Counted from the stretch's first letter, positions 29,003-38,576 are shown. The stretch: DNA of 64,000 nt from Microbacterium barkeri (GCF_027921765.1 NZ_BSEJ01000001.1:186001-250000), one strand, 5' to 3'. Notes: generated from the sequence alone by a model not told the origin. Made by a program: numbers and translations.

Positions 29003-30448
29003 TTGAGACGTGCCAAGATCGTCGCCACGCTGGGACCCGCCACCTCGACCAAGGAGACCGTGAAGTCTCTCATCGAGGCCGGACTCGACGTGGCGCGCTT
29101 CAACCTCAGCCACGGTGACTACACCGTCCACGACAACAACTTCGCGAACGTGCGCGCGGCCGCCGAGGAGCTCGGCAAGCCGGTCGCCATCCTCGTCGAC
29201 CTGCAGGGACCCAAGATCCGGCTCGGCAAGTTCGAGAACGGCCCGCACGAGCTGGCCGAGGGCGACATCTTCAAGATCACGACCGAGGACATCCTCGGCA
29301 CCAAGGAGATCGTCGGGACGACGTTCAAGGGCCTCCCGAACGACGTGAAGCCCGGCGACTTCCTCCTCATCGACGACGGCAAGGTCCGCGTCAAGGTCCT
29401 CGAGACCGACGGCACGGTCGTGACGACCGAGGTCGTCGTCGCCGGCGCGGTCTCGAACAACAAGGGCATCAACCTGCCCGGCGTCGCGGTGAACGTGCCC
29501 GCGCTCAGCGAGAAGGACGAGGCGGACCTCCGCTACGGCCTCCGCAACGGCGCCGACATCATCGCCCTCTCGTTCGTGCGCAACGCGAAGGACGTGCAGC
29601 GCGCGCACGTGATCATGGCGGAGGAGGGGCGCCGCGTCCCGATCATCGCCAAGATCGAGAAGCCGCAGGCGGTCGACCACCTCGAGGAGATCATCGACGC
29701 GTTCGACGGCATCATGGTCGCGCGCGGCGACCTCGGCGTCGAGCTGCCGCTCGAGGCCGTGCCGATCGTGCAGAAGCACGCGGTCGAGCTCGCGCGCCGG
29801 ATGGCCAAGCCGGTCATCGTCGCGACGCAGATGCTCGAGTCCATGATCTCGAGCCCGGTGCCGACCCGCGCCGAGACGAGCGACGTCGCGAACGCGGTCC
29901 TCGACGGCGCCGACGCGGTCATGCTCTCGGGCGAGACGAGCGTGGGCGAGTACCCCGCGATCACCGTCCAGACCATGGCGCGCATCATCGAGTCGACCGA
30001 GGACCACGGTCTCGAGCGCATCGCGCCGCTCACGGCCAAGCCCCGCACGCAGGGCGGCGCCATCACGCTGGCCGCGATCGAGGTCGCCGACTTCGTCGAC
30101 GCGAAGTTCCTGTGCGTGTTCACGCAGTCGGGCGACTCGGCGCGCCGCATGTCGCGCCTGCGCTCCCCGCGGCCGATGATCGCCTTCACGCAGGACGAGG
30201 CCATCCGCCGCCGGATGGCGCTCACGTGGGGCATCCGCTCGGCTCTCGTCGAGCAGGTCGAGCACACCGACCGGATGTTCCTCCAGGTCGACGACTACCT
30301 GCTCGCGAACGACCTCGCGAAGGTCGGCGACAAGGTCATCGTCATCTCGGGATCCCCTCCCGGGATCTCGGGCTCGACCAACGACCTGCGCGTGCACCGC
30401 GTGGGCGACGCGGTGCACGGCGCCGCGCCCGTCTACAAGAACGCCTAG
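29003..30448 (+). CDS. pyk: Pyruvate kinase
   Basis: Converts PEP and ADP to pyruvate and ATP, the end of glycolysis. 481 residues. RRAKIVATLGPATS is at the N-terminus. The active-site lysine region IIAKIEKPQAVDHLEEI is near 220 and MVARGDLGVELP follows. The C-terminal effector domain begins near 350. TTG 29003 was chosen for the family N-terminus and the GGAAGG about 9 bases upstream. The frame stays open to GTG 28898, which would add 35 residues of low-complexity type, so the true start is not settled. Confidence 0.94.
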   Translation: MRRAKIVATLGPATSTKETVKSLIEAGLDVARFNLSHGDYTVHDNNFANVRAAAEELGKPVAILVDLQGPKIRLGKFENGPHELAEGDIFKITTEDILGTKEIVGTTFKGLPNDVKPGDFLLIDDGKVRVKVLETDGTVVTTEVVVAGAVSNNKGINLPGVAVNVPALSEKDEADLRYGLRNGADIIALSFVRNAKDVQRAHVIMAEEGRRVPIIAKIEKPQAVDHLEEIIDAFDGIMVARGDLGVELPLEAVPIVQKHAVELARRMAKPVIVATQMLESMISSPVPTRAETSDVANAVLDGADAVMLSGETSVGEYPAITVQTMARIIESTEDHGLERIAPLTAKPRTQGGAITLAAIEVADFVDAKFLCVFTQSGDSARRMSRLRSPRPMIAFTQDEAIRRRMALTWGIRSALVEQVEHTDRMFLQVDDYLLANDLAKVGDKVIVISGSPPGISGSTNDLRVHRVGDAVHGAAPVYKNA

Positions 30449-30463
30449 CGCGACGCGCCAGCG

Positions 30464-30492
30464 ACGGGGTCCGGTTCAGCACCGGACCCCGT
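30464..30492 (+). terminator. Intrinsic terminator after pyk
   Basis: Perfect 12-bp stem (30464-30475 with 30481-30492), TCAGC loop, followed by TT. It lies 16 bp after the pyk stop. Confidence 0.85.
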
Positions 30493-30515
30493 TTGCCGTA
30501 TCGTCGGGGATGCAT

Positions 30516-30598
30516 GCCGGTGTGGCGGAATGGCAGACGCGGAGCACTCAAAATGCTCTGTCCGAAAGGGCGTGTGGGTTCGACCCCCACCACCGGCA
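30516..30598 (+). tRNA. tRNA-Leu (anticodon CAA)
   Basis: Acceptor arms GCCGGTG (30516-30522) and CACCGGC (30591-30597) pair, with discriminator A. The anticodon stem GAGCA/TGCTC encloses loop CTCAAAA, giving anticodon CAA (reads UUG). A long variable arm, typical of leucine tRNAs, and a standard T-arm with GTTCGA follow. CCA is not encoded. No integrase gene or duplicated 3' end was seen beside it. Confidence 0.95.
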
Positions 30599-30621
30599 CG
30601 AACTCCCAGCCACGAGACCTC

Positions 30622-30627
30622 TAGGAT
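30622..30627 (+). promoter_or_regulatory. -10 box of a leaderless pdtaR transcript
   Basis: TAGGAT, 6 nt before GTG 30634. Confidence 0.55.
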
Positions 30628-30633
30628 GGAACG

Positions 30634-31251
30634 GTGACCGAAGAGCAGACCGAGAAGAGCACCGCGACGGCGCCCCGTCGTGTGGTGGTCGCCGAAGACG
30701 AGTCCCTCATCCGCCTCGACATCGTGGAGATCCTCCGCGACAACGGGTACGACGTCGTGGGCGAGGCCGGCGACGGCGAGACTGCGGTGCAGCTGGCGAC
30801 CGAGCTGCGGCCCGACCTCGTCATCATGGACGTCAAGATGCCCCAGCTCGACGGCATCAGCGCCGCGGAGAAGCTCAGCAAGAATCACATCGCGCCCGTC
30901 GTCCTGCTCACGGCCTTCAGCCAGAAGGAGCTCGTCGAGCGCGCGAGCGAGGCCGGTGCCCTCGCATACGTCGTGAAGCCGTTCACGCCCAACGACCTGC
31001 TCCCCGCGATCGAGATCGCGCTGGCCCGTCACGACCAGATCATCACGCTCGAGGCCGAGGTGAGCGATATGGTCGAGCGCTTCGAGACCCGCAAGCTCGT
31101 CGACCGCGCCAAGGGCCTCCTCAACGAGAAGATGGGGCTGTCCGAGCCCGAGGCGTTCCGCTGGATCCAGAAGGCCTCCATGGACCGCCGCCTCACGATG
31201 CAGGACGTCGCGAAGGCCATCATCGAGCAGCTCGCTCCGAAGAAGAGCTGA
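30634..31251 (+). CDS. pdtaR: ANTAR-domain response regulator, PdtaR-like
   Basis: 205 residues. The receiver domain (about 16-135) has acidic pocket AEDES, phospho-acceptor Asp in VIMDVKMPQLDG (about 66), and the switch Thr and Lys in LLTAF and VKPF. An ANTAR RNA-binding domain (about 145-200) with KGLLNEKMGLSEPEAFRWIQ follows. ANTAR regulators act by antitermination on nascent RNA. It is the likely counterpart of mycobacterial PdtaR (Rv1626), whose PdtaS kinase is not in this window. GTG start, probably leaderless. Confidence 0.9.
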   Translation: MTEEQTEKSTATAPRRVVVAEDESLIRLDIVEILRDNGYDVVGEAGDGETAVQLATELRPDLVIMDVKMPQLDGISAAEKLSKNHIAPVVLLTAFSQKELVERASEAGALAYVVKPFTPNDLLPAIEIALARHDQIITLEAEVSDMVERFETRKLVDRAKGLLNEKMGLSEPEAFRWIQKASMDRRLTMQDVAKAIIEQLAPKKS

Positions 31252-31270
31252 GCAGCAGCACACGCACGAC

Positions 31271-31298
31271 GGGCCGGACCTCCTCGGAGGTCCGGCCC
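31271..31298 (+). terminator. Terminator after pdtaR
   Basis: Long perfect palindrome, 12-13-bp stem with a 2-4-nt loop, ending CCCTT, 19 bp after the pdtaR stop. Being symmetric, it could also stop transcription of the thioesterase gene from the other side. Confidence 0.8.
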
Positions 31299-31340
31299 TT
31301 CGACGTATCGCGGGCGGTTCACGACGTCGTCTCGCGACGT

Positions 31341-31391
31341 TTCGACTCGCTCCGCTCGCTCAACGACCGGGGCTGTTCGCTTCGCTCACCG
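31341..31391. repeat. REP-like repeat between pdtaR and the thioesterase
   Basis: Contains the 20-mer at 31346-31365 that recurs in carA, plus a related second unit (TTCGCTTCGCTCACCG, 31375-31390). The second unit supplies the stop codon of the thioesterase gene on the minus strand. The half-palindromic GCGAGCGxAGCGAG pattern is typical of short dispersed repeats known from Microbacterium genomes. Confidence 0.65.
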
Positions 31392-31796
31392 ATCTTTGAT
31401 GATGTTCGTGATGCGGACGGTCGAGCAGCGCCGGCCCTCCTCGTTCGTGACGACGATCTCGTGCACGGTGAGCGTGCGCCCGAGGTGGATCGGCGTGCAC
31501 ACGCCCGTCACGCGTCCGCTCGTCGCCGAGGCGGTGTGGGTCGCGTTGATGTCGACGCCCACGGCGAGCTTGTCGGGGCCCGCGAAGAGGTTGGCGGCCA
31601 TCGATCCGAGCGACTCGCCGAGCACGACGTAGGCGCCGCCGTGCAGGAGGCCGACCGGCTGGGTGTTGCCCTCGACGGGCATCGTCGCGACCGCGCGCTC
31701 CACGGTGAACTCCGTGAACTCGATCCCCATCCGCTCGGCGAGCGCGCCCATCCCGCGCGCCTTCGCCCACGCCATCCCGTCGATCAGCTCCGTCAT
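31386..31796 (-). CDS. Hotdog-fold thioesterase (PaaI-like)
   Basis: 136 residues. The hotdog signature GNTQPVGLLHGGAYVVLGESLGS has the helix-capping HGG and a catalytic-type Glu about residue 61. It ends VTNEEGRRCSTVRITN. It is likely to hydrolyse acyl-CoA thioesters; the substrate cannot be told. GGAG lies before the ATG. It is divergent from polA, with 47 bp between the starts. Its stop lies inside a REP-like repeat. Confidence 0.88.
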   Translation of the reverse strand: MTELIDGMAWAKARGMGALAERMGIEFTEFTVERAVATMPVEGNTQPVGLLHGGAYVVLGESLGSMAANLFAGPDKLAVGVDINATHTASATSGRVTGVCTPIHLGRTLTVHEIVVTNEEGRRCSTVRITNIIKDR

Positions 31797-31831
31797 CCTG
31801 CTCCTGTCGTTCGGATGTCGCCACCCCTCGT

Positions 31832-31837
31832 TACGCT
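31832..31837 (+). promoter_or_regulatory. -10 box of a leaderless polA transcript
   Basis: TACGCT, 6 nt before GTG 31844. Confidence 0.55.
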
Positions 31838-31843
31838 GGACGG

Positions 31844-34474
31844 GTGACGGACTCCACGAAGCCTACTCTGCTCGTCGTCGACGGCCATTCGCTCGCCTTC
31901 CGGGCGTTCTTCGCCCTCCCGGTCGAGAACTTCTCCACATCCGACGGTCAGCACACGAACGCCATCCACGGCTTCCTGTCGATGTTCATCAACCTCCTGC
32001 GCGACGAGGACCCGACCCACGTCGCGGTCGCCTTCGACGTTTCCCGCGAGTCGTTCCGCACGCGGGAGTACGCGGAGTACAAGGGCACGCGCGCCGACAC
32101 GCCCGCCGAGTTCAAGGGCCAGATCCCGCTCCTGCAGGAGTGCCTGCGGGCCATGAACGTGACCGTCCTCGAGAAGCCCGACTACGAGGCGGACGACATC
32201 CTCGCGACGCTCGCGACGCGCGGCGCCGAGGCGGGCTGGAACGTGCTCGTCTGCTCGGGAGACCGCGACACCATCCAGCTCGTGAACGACGACATCACCC
32301 TGCTGTACCCCTCGGTGCAGGGCGTGTCGAAGCTCAAGCGATACGACCCCGCGGCGGTCGTCGAGAAGTACGGCCTGCCGCCGGAGATGTACCCCGACAT
32401 CGCGGCCCTCGTCGGCGAGACGAGCGACAACCTGCCCGGCGTGCCCAAGGTGGGCGAGAAGACGGCCGTCAAGTGGCTCACCCAGTTCGGCTCGCTCGAC
32501 GCGCTGCTTGAGGGAGCGGACTCGATCAAGGGCGTCGTCGGCGGCAATCTGCGCGAGCACATCGAGGACGTGCGCCGCAACCGGCGCCTCAACCGCCTGC
32601 TGCGCGACGTCGAGCTGCCCGTCGAGCTCGACGACCTGAAGCGCGACGGCATCGACGCGCAGGCCCTGCGCGACGTGTTCGCGCGGCTCGAGTTCCGCGC
32701 GCTCATGAGCCGCGTGCTGCAGGTCGCAGGAGCCCCGGCCGACGGCGTCGAGGCGGAGCCCGCTGTCGAGGTGCCCGCGCCGACCGAGATCCCCGCGGCC
32801 GAGCTCGCCGCGTGGGTCGACGCGGCGGCCGACGGCGAGGTCGGCGTCACGCTCGTGATCGCGGGCGGCCTTCCCGTGCGCGTGGGCCTCGCGACCGAGG
32901 CCTCGATCGTCGAGGCCGAGTGGAGCGACGAGGTGCGCGACGCGCTCGCGCCCTGGCTCGCGTCCGACGCCCCGAAGGTGCTCGCCGATGCGAAGCCGCA
33001 GGTCAAGGCGCTGCGGCGCGCGGGGCTCGACGTGGCGGGGCTGGCCTTCGACGTGCTGCTGGGCGGATGGCTCCTGAGGCCGAGCTTCCCCGACAAGACG
33101 CTCGCGAACCTCGTCGACACGTACCTGCAGGAGAAGCTGCCGGAAGCCGACCCCTCGCAGCTCGTGCCCGAGAACGAGGGGGCGACGCCCGGCCAGCGCT
33201 CGTGGTTCACCGTGCGCGTGGCGCAGGCCCTGCGGGCGGCGCTGCCCGAGTCGGTCGTCCCCGTCCTCACCGACATCGAGCTGCCGACCCTCCTCGCCCT
33301 CGCCGACATGGAGCTCGCGGGGGTGGCCGTCTCGCACGAGAAGCTGTCGGCGTTCTCGAGCGAGCTGGGCGCCCGCGCGCAGCAGCTCGCGCAGGACGCC
33401 TACGCCACGATCGGGCACGAGGTGAATCTCGGGTCGCCCAAGCAGCTGCAGGAGGTGCTGTTCGTCGAGCTCGACCTGCCGAAGACCCGCAAGACGAAGA
33501 CGGGGTACACGACCGACGCCGGCGCGCTCGCGGAGCTGCAGGAGAAGGCCGACCACCCGTTCCTCGGCCTCCTGCTCGCGCACCGCGAGGCGACGAAGCT
33601 CAAGCAGATCATCGACGGACTCGACCTCGCGATCGGCGACGACCACCGCGTCCACACGACCTACGTGCAGACTGGGTCGCAGACCGGCCGCCTGTCGAGC
33701 ACCGACCCGAACCTGCAGAACATCCCGGTGCGCACCGAGGAGTCGCGTCGCATCCGCTCGGCCTTCGAGGTCGGCGAGGGCTTCGACACGCTGCTGACGG
33801 CCGACTACTCGCAGATCGAGATGCGCATCATGGCGCACCTCTCGGGCGACCCCGGGCTCATCGAGGCGTTCAACGCGGGGGAGGACCTGCACCGGTTCGT
33901 CGGCGCGCGCGTCTTCGGGGTCGCCCCCGAGGAGGTCACGAGCGAGATGCGCACGAAGGTCAAGGCGATGTCGTACGGCCTCGTGTACGGCCTCTCGGCA
34001 TTCGGCCTGTCCAAGCAGCTGCGCATCGAGCAGTCCGAGGCGAAGACCCTCATGCTCGAGTACTTCGCCCGGTTCGGCGCGGTGCGCGACTACCTCCGCT
34101 CGTCGGTCGAGAAGGCCCGGGTCGACGGCTACACCGAGACGATCTTCGGCCGTCGTCGCCCGTTCCCCGACCTGACGAGCCCGAACCGCGTGCTGCGGGA
34201 GAACGCCGAGCGCGCCGCGCTCAACGCCCCCATCCAGGGCTCCGCTGCCGACATCATGAAGATCGCGCTCTTCCGCGTGCACCAGGACCTCCTCGGTCTC
34301 CGCTCGCGGCTGCTCCTGCAGATCCACGATGAGATCGTCGTCGAGGTCGCGCCGGGCGAGCGCGACGAGGTCGAGCGCATCGTGCGCGAGCGGATGGCGG
34401 GAGCCGCCGAGCTCACCGTCCCGCTCGACGTGCAGATCGGCCTCGGCGCCGACTGGAACCAGGCAGCCCACTGA
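31844..34474 (+). CDS. polA: DNA polymerase I
   Basis: Gap filling and Okazaki fragment processing. 876 residues. N-terminal 5'-3' exonuclease domain (about 1-290; DGHSLAFRAFF, YEADDILATLA). A middle 3'-5' exonuclease-like domain follows that lacks the catalytic acidic set, as usual in actinobacteria. The polymerase domain (about 460-876) has motif A DYSQIEMR, motif B RTKVKAMSYGLVYGLS and motif C QIHDEIVVEV. GTG start, probably leaderless. Confidence 0.96.
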   Translation: MTDSTKPTLLVVDGHSLAFRAFFALPVENFSTSDGQHTNAIHGFLSMFINLLRDEDPTHVAVAFDVSRESFRTREYAEYKGTRADTPAEFKGQIPLLQECLRAMNVTVLEKPDYEADDILATLATRGAEAGWNVLVCSGDRDTIQLVNDDITLLYPSVQGVSKLKRYDPAAVVEKYGLPPEMYPDIAALVGETSDNLPGVPKVGEKTAVKWLTQFGSLDALLEGADSIKGVVGGNLREHIEDVRRNRRLNRLLRDVELPVELDDLKRDGIDAQALRDVFARLEFRALMSRVLQVAGAPADGVEAEPAVEVPAPTEIPAAELAAWVDAAADGEVGVTLVIAGGLPVRVGLATEASIVEAEWSDEVRDALAPWLASDAPKVLADAKPQVKALRRAGLDVAGLAFDVLLGGWLLRPSFPDKTLANLVDTYLQEKLPEADPSQLVPENEGATPGQRSWFTVRVAQALRAALPESVVPVLTDIELPTLLALADMELAGVAVSHEKLSAFSSELGARAQQLAQDAYATIGHEVNLGSPKQLQEVLFVELDLPKTRKTKTGYTTDAGALAELQEKADHPFLGLLLAHREATKLKQIIDGLDLAIGDDHRVHTTYVQTGSQTGRLSSTDPNLQNIPVRTEESRRIRSAFEVGEGFDTLLTADYSQIEMRIMAHLSGDPGLIEAFNAGEDLHRFVGARVFGVAPEEVTSEMRTKVKAMSYGLVYGLSAFGLSKQLRIEQSEAKTLMLEYFARFGAVRDYLRSSVEKARVDGYTETIFGRRRPFPDLTSPNRVLRENAERAALNAPIQGSAADIMKIALFRVHQDLLGLRSRLLLQIHDEIVVEVAPGERDEVERIVRERMAGAAELTVPLDVQIGLGADWNQAAH

Positions 34475-34490
34475 CATGGAGGAGAACGCC

Positions 34491-36164
34491 ATGACGCCCG
34501 ACGCGCGCCCGCAGACCGAGATCGACCGCATCGCGGAGGGCTGGGTCGACACGCTCGTCGAGCTGTCGCCCATCCTCGCGACGTACATCGGGCGCGACGA
34601 GGCGAACGACCGCTACGACGACTTCAGCCCCGAGGGGGTGGAGCGTCACGCCGAAGCGGCTCGCTCGGCCCTCGCGGCCCTCGAAGCCGCCGAGCCCGTC
34701 GACGACGTCGACCGGGTCACCCGGGCAGACCTCTCGAGCGAGCTCCGACTCGGTCTCGAGCTGCACGAGGCGCGGTGGCACCTGCGCGACCTCAATGTCA
34801 TCGCGAGCGCGCCTCAGGACATCCGCCAGGTCTACGACCTCATGCCGACCGGCACGGCCGACGAGTGGGCCGTCATCGCGCGGCGCCTGAGCGCCGTGCC
34901 CGCGGCTGTCGACGGGTACATCGCGACGCTGCGCGAGGGCATCGCGCAGGGCGTGGTGCCCGCCGTGCGGCAGGTGCGCGAGGTGGCAGCGCAGATCCCG
35001 CGCTACACGGCCGCCGACGGGTTCTTCGCGGGCCTCGCATCCGACGCGACGGCCGACGGCGCCGAGCTGCCCGGCGCGCTCGCGTCCGACCTGGAGCGGG
35101 GCTCGCGCGCGGCACGCGAGGCCTACGATCGCCTCGAGCGGTTCCTGACCGCGGAGCTCGCCGGAGCGGCCGGCGAGGACGACGCCGTGGGGCGCGAGCT
35201 CTACGCCCTCAACTCGCGCCGTTTCCTGGGCGCGACGATCGACCTCGACGAGACGTACGAGTGGGGCATCGAGGAGCTCGCCCGCATGGTCGCCGAGCAG
35301 GAGTCGATCGCACGAGAGATCTTGCCGGGAGCGAGCGTCGCGGAGGCCGTCGCGTTCCTCGAGGCCGACCCGTCGCGCAAGCTCGTGGGGACCGAGGCGC
35401 TGCGGGAGTGGATGCAGGAGACGAGCGATCGCGCGGTCGCGGAGCTGGGCCGCTCGCACTTCGACATCCCCGAGGCCGTCCGACGGCTCGAGTGCATGAT
35501 CGCCCCCACCCAGGAGGGCGGCATCTACTACACGGGCCCGACGGATGACTTCTCGCGGCCCGGGCGCATGTGGTGGTCCGTGCCGGAGGGCGTCACCGAG
35601 TTCGACACGTGGCGCGAGCTGACGACCGTGTACCACGAGGGGGTCCCGGGGCATCACCTGCAGATCGGGCAGGCCGTGCACAACCGTGCCGAGCTCAACA
35701 GCTGGCGGCGACTGCTCGCCGGCACCTCGGGCCACGCGGAGGGGTGGGCGCTGTACGCCGAGCGGCTCATGGAGCAGCTGGGCTACCTCGACGATCCGGC
35801 TGACCGCCTCGGGATGCTCGACGGCCAGCGCATGCGCGCGGCGCGGGTCGTGCTCGACATCGGCGTGCACCTCGGCAAGCCGCGCCCCGACGGGGAGGGC
35901 ACGTGGGACGCCGATTTCGCGCTCGGGTTCCTGCGCGAGAACGTCAACATGTCCGACGAGTTCGTGCGGTTCGAGGTGAACCGGTACCTCGGCTGGCCCG
36001 GCCAGGCGCCCGCGTACAAGGTCGGCCAGCGCATCTGGGAGCAGGTGCGCGACGCCTATGCCGCGCAGCGCGGCGACGCGTTCTCGATCAAGGAGTTCCA
36101 CCGGCGCGCGCTCGACATGGGCGGCGTGGGCCTCGACACGCTCAAGACCGCGCTGCTCGCCTGA
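34491..36164 (+). CDS. DUF885 family putative metallopeptidase
   Basis: 557 residues, cytoplasmic (no signal peptide). The zinc-type motif YHEGVPGHHLQ (about 380-390) and downstream SGHAEGWALYAERLMEQLG (about 410) are the conserved core of the DUF885 family, which is thought to be peptidase-like. The substrate is unknown. ATG 34491 was preferred over ATG 34476 because GGAGGAG lies 6-7 bases before it. It follows polA by 16 bp, so it may share its transcript. Confidence 0.85.
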   Translation: MTPDARPQTEIDRIAEGWVDTLVELSPILATYIGRDEANDRYDDFSPEGVERHAEAARSALAALEAAEPVDDVDRVTRADLSSELRLGLELHEARWHLRDLNVIASAPQDIRQVYDLMPTGTADEWAVIARRLSAVPAAVDGYIATLREGIAQGVVPAVRQVREVAAQIPRYTAADGFFAGLASDATADGAELPGALASDLERGSRAAREAYDRLERFLTAELAGAAGEDDAVGRELYALNSRRFLGATIDLDETYEWGIEELARMVAEQESIAREILPGASVAEAVAFLEADPSRKLVGTEALREWMQETSDRAVAELGRSHFDIPEAVRRLECMIAPTQEGGIYYTGPTDDFSRPGRMWWSVPEGVTEFDTWRELTTVYHEGVPGHHLQIGQAVHNRAELNSWRRLLAGTSGHAEGWALYAERLMEQLGYLDDPADRLGMLDGQRMRAARVVLDIGVHLGKPRPDGEGTWDADFALGFLRENVNMSDEFVRFEVNRYLGWPGQAPAYKVGQRIWEQVRDAYAAQRGDAFSIKEFHRRALDMGGVGLDTLKTALLA

Positions 36165-36218
36165 GGGAATGCGGCCGCGGTCCGCGCGGTTCATGCGGAT
36201 GAATAGAGAGGATCCGAC

Positions 36219-37253
36219 ATGGACATCGAACTCGGGCTCGACACCTTCGGCGACGTCACGCGCGGCGCCGACGGCGAGCTGATCTCCCACGCCCAGACCA
36301 TCCGCAACGTCGTCGCGCAGGCGCAGCTCGCCGACGAGGTCGGGCTGCACTTCTTCGGCGTGGGCGAGCACCATCGGCGCGACTTCGCGGTCTCGAGTCC
36401 TGAGACGGTCCTCGCCGCGATCGCGGCGACCACGACCCGGATCCGGATCGGCAGCGCCGTCACGGTGCTCTCGAGCGACGACCCGGTCCGGGTGTTCGAG
36501 CGGTTCGCGACGCTCGACGCGCTCTCGAACGGTCGAGCGGAGGTCGTCGCGGGTCGCGGCTCGTTCGTCGAGTCGTTCCCGCTGTTCGGCTACGACCTGC
36601 GCGACTACGAGGCGCTCTTCGAGGAGAAGCTCGACCTCCTCGTCCGGCTGCTGCGCGAGGAGCCGGTCACCTGGACCGGCACGATGCGCCCCGCGCTCGA
36701 CAGCGCGGACGTCTTCCCCAAGACCGAGCACGGCATGCCGCTGTGGGTCGGCGTGGGCGGGTCGCCCGAGTCGGTCGTGCGGGCGGCCCGGCACGGCGCG
36801 CGGCTCATGCTCGCCATCATCGGCGGCGCGCCGCGGCGGTTCGCGCCGTTCGTCGACCTCTACCGCCGTTCGCTCGCGTCGTTCGAGAAGCCCGACCTGC
36901 CCGTCGCCGTGCACTCCCCGGGGCATGTCGCGGAGACCGACGAGCAGGCGTGGGAGGAGGCGTACCCGGGCTTCCAGGCGATGCACGACACGATCGGCGC
37001 CGAGCGCGGGTGGCCGCCATACAGCCGCATGCGGTTCCAGCACGAGGTCGGACCCGAGGGCGCCGTGTACGCGGGGTCGCCGGAGACCGTGGCCCGCAAG
37101 ATCGCCGACACCGTGCGCGCGCTGGGCGTGCAGCGCTTCGACCTGAAGTACGCGACCGGCACCATGCCGCACGAGCTCATGATGAAGAGCATCGAGCTCT
37201 ACGGCACCCGCGTGCTCCCGCGCGTGCGCGAGCTGCTGGCCGAGGCGGGCTGA
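36219..37253 (+). CDS. LLM class flavin-dependent oxidoreductase
   Basis: 344 residues forming the bacterial luciferase-like TIM barrel. FFGVGEHHRRDFAVSSP, RIRIGSAVTVLSSDDPVRVFERFATLDALSNGRAEVVAGRGSF, and a late GSPETVARKIADTV segment fit the YhbW/LLM subgroup. It probably uses FMN or F420; the substrate is unknown. GAGAGGA lies before ATG 36219. The DUF885 gene ends 54 bp upstream. Confidence 0.9.
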   Translation: MDIELGLDTFGDVTRGADGELISHAQTIRNVVAQAQLADEVGLHFFGVGEHHRRDFAVSSPETVLAAIAATTTRIRIGSAVTVLSSDDPVRVFERFATLDALSNGRAEVVAGRGSFVESFPLFGYDLRDYEALFEEKLDLLVRLLREEPVTWTGTMRPALDSADVFPKTEHGMPLWVGVGGSPESVVRAARHGARLMLAIIGGAPRRFAPFVDLYRRSLASFEKPDLPVAVHSPGHVAETDEQAWEEAYPGFQAMHDTIGAERGWPPYSRMRFQHEVGPEGAVYAGSPETVARKIADTVRALGVQRFDLKYATGTMPHELMMKSIELYGTRVLPRVRELLAEAG

Positions 37254-37256
37254 TCC

Positions 37257-38576
37257 TCAGCGCTCCCCGCGCGGCTTGTCGAGGCCCATCCGGATCCGCG
37301 TGCGCTTGCGCTCGCGGATGATGAACGCCGCCCCGACGAGCCAGATCGGGATCTGCGTGAGGAACGCGATCCGGAACGCCTCGAGCGAGTAGGCCGAGGG
37401 GTCGCTCGCGCCCTGCAGGTCGAGGGCGACGCCGATGAACAGGATCGCGAGGAGGCCGGCGAGGAAGCCTCCGACGTTCGTGATGCCCGTCGCGGTGCTC
37501 AGCTGGTGCGAGGGGTTGAAGGTCCGCGCGTGGTCGAACGCGATCATCGACGCCGGGCCGCCGAGCGCGAGCGCCACGGCGAGCAGGAGGAGCACCGCGA
37601 ACGGGGCGGGTCCGGGCCACGCGAGCACGGCGATCCACGCGATGAGCTGGATGGCGACGATCGGCAGGACGAGGAGGTGCGAGCGGCGCGTGGGGTTGCG
37701 CGAGGACAGGATGCCGATGAGCGGCCCGAACACGATGCCCATGAGCACGAAGACGCTCTGCACGGTCGACGCCTGAGCGGCCGAGAGCCCCTCGCCCGAG
37801 GTGAGGAACGGGAAGCCCCACAGCATGACGAAGGCCGTGCCCGCGAACGGGGTCGTGAAGTGCGACCAGAAGGCCAGGCGCGTGCCGGGGTTCGCCCAGG
37901 CGGCGCGGATGCCGACGCGCGTGTCGATCGCGCTCGTGACGACCCGGATCGCGCCCGTCTCGGTGTCCACGGACACATCGGCCTCGCGCTCGGGCGGGTG
38001 GTTCCGCACGAGCGCCACGATCAGGATCGTGAAGAGCACGGCGAGGCCGGCGAGGCTCCCGAACGCGATCGACCACGACGTGGCATGCAGGAGCGCGGCG
38101 AGGGGGAGGATGGCCACGAGCTGGCCCATCTGCCCGACGATGCCCGTGAGCTGCACCATGATCGGGTTGCGCTGGGCGGGGAACCACGTCGCGACGAGAC
38201 GGAGCGCGCTCGGGAAGATCGCGGCGTCGCCGGCCCCCAGCAGCATGCGCGCGAAGATCGCGACGCCGACGTTGGGGGAGACCGCCATGATGAGCTGACC
38301 GGCCGCCATCACGGCCATCCCGATCGCCATGATCGGGCGCGCGCCGAACCGGTCGAGCCAGAGGCCGATCGGGATCTGCATGAGGCCGTAGACGCCGAGC
38401 TGCAGCACCGCGAACATCGACAGCGTCGACGCGTCGGCGCTGAAGTGCTCGGCGGCATCGACGCCGACCGCGGACAGCGAGGTGCGGTTCGCGACCGAGA
38501 GCACATACGCGAGGACCGCGACGATCCAGATCGTCCACATCCACGCGGCTGACGGGGGCGCGATGCGGGCTCTCAC
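37257..38576 (-). CDS. MFS transporter
   Basis: 439 residues with about 12 hydrophobic helices. LDRFGARPIMAIG (between helices 2 and 3) is the major-facilitator motif. YVLSVANRTSLSAVGVDAAEHF at the N-terminus resembles nitrate/anion-cation symporter or multidrug-type MFS proteins; the substrate is not clear. The GTG start at 38576 has GGAGGA 6 bases upstream. It shares an 86-bp divergent promoter region with the next MFS gene. The stop is 3 bp from the end of the LLM gene (convergent). Confidence 0.88.
   Translation of the reverse strand: MRARIAPPSAAWMWTIWIVAVLAYVLSVANRTSLSAVGVDAAEHFSADASTLSMFAVLQLGVYGLMQIPIGLWLDRFGARPIMAIGMAVMAAGQLIMAVSPNVGVAIFARMLLGAGDAAIFPSALRLVATWFPAQRNPIMVQLTGIVGQMGQLVAILPLAALLHATSWSIAFGSLAGLAVLFTILIVALVRNHPPEREADVSVDTETGAIRVVTSAIDTRVGIRAAWANPGTRLAFWSHFTTPFAGTAFVMLWGFPFLTSGEGLSAAQASTVQSVFVLMGIVFGPLIGILSSRNPTRRSHLLVLPIVAIQLIAWIAVLAWPGPAPFAVLLLLAVALALGGPASMIAFDHARTFNPSHQLSTATGITNVGGFLAGLLAILFIGVALDLQGASDPSAYSLEAFRIAFLTQIPIWLVGAAFIIRERKRTRIRMGLDKPRGER

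Noticed and set aside
30516-31400. Integration site at the tRNA-Leu 3' end
   Set aside because: No integrase, no duplicated tRNA end, and the following genes (pdtaR, thioesterase, polA) are conserved core.
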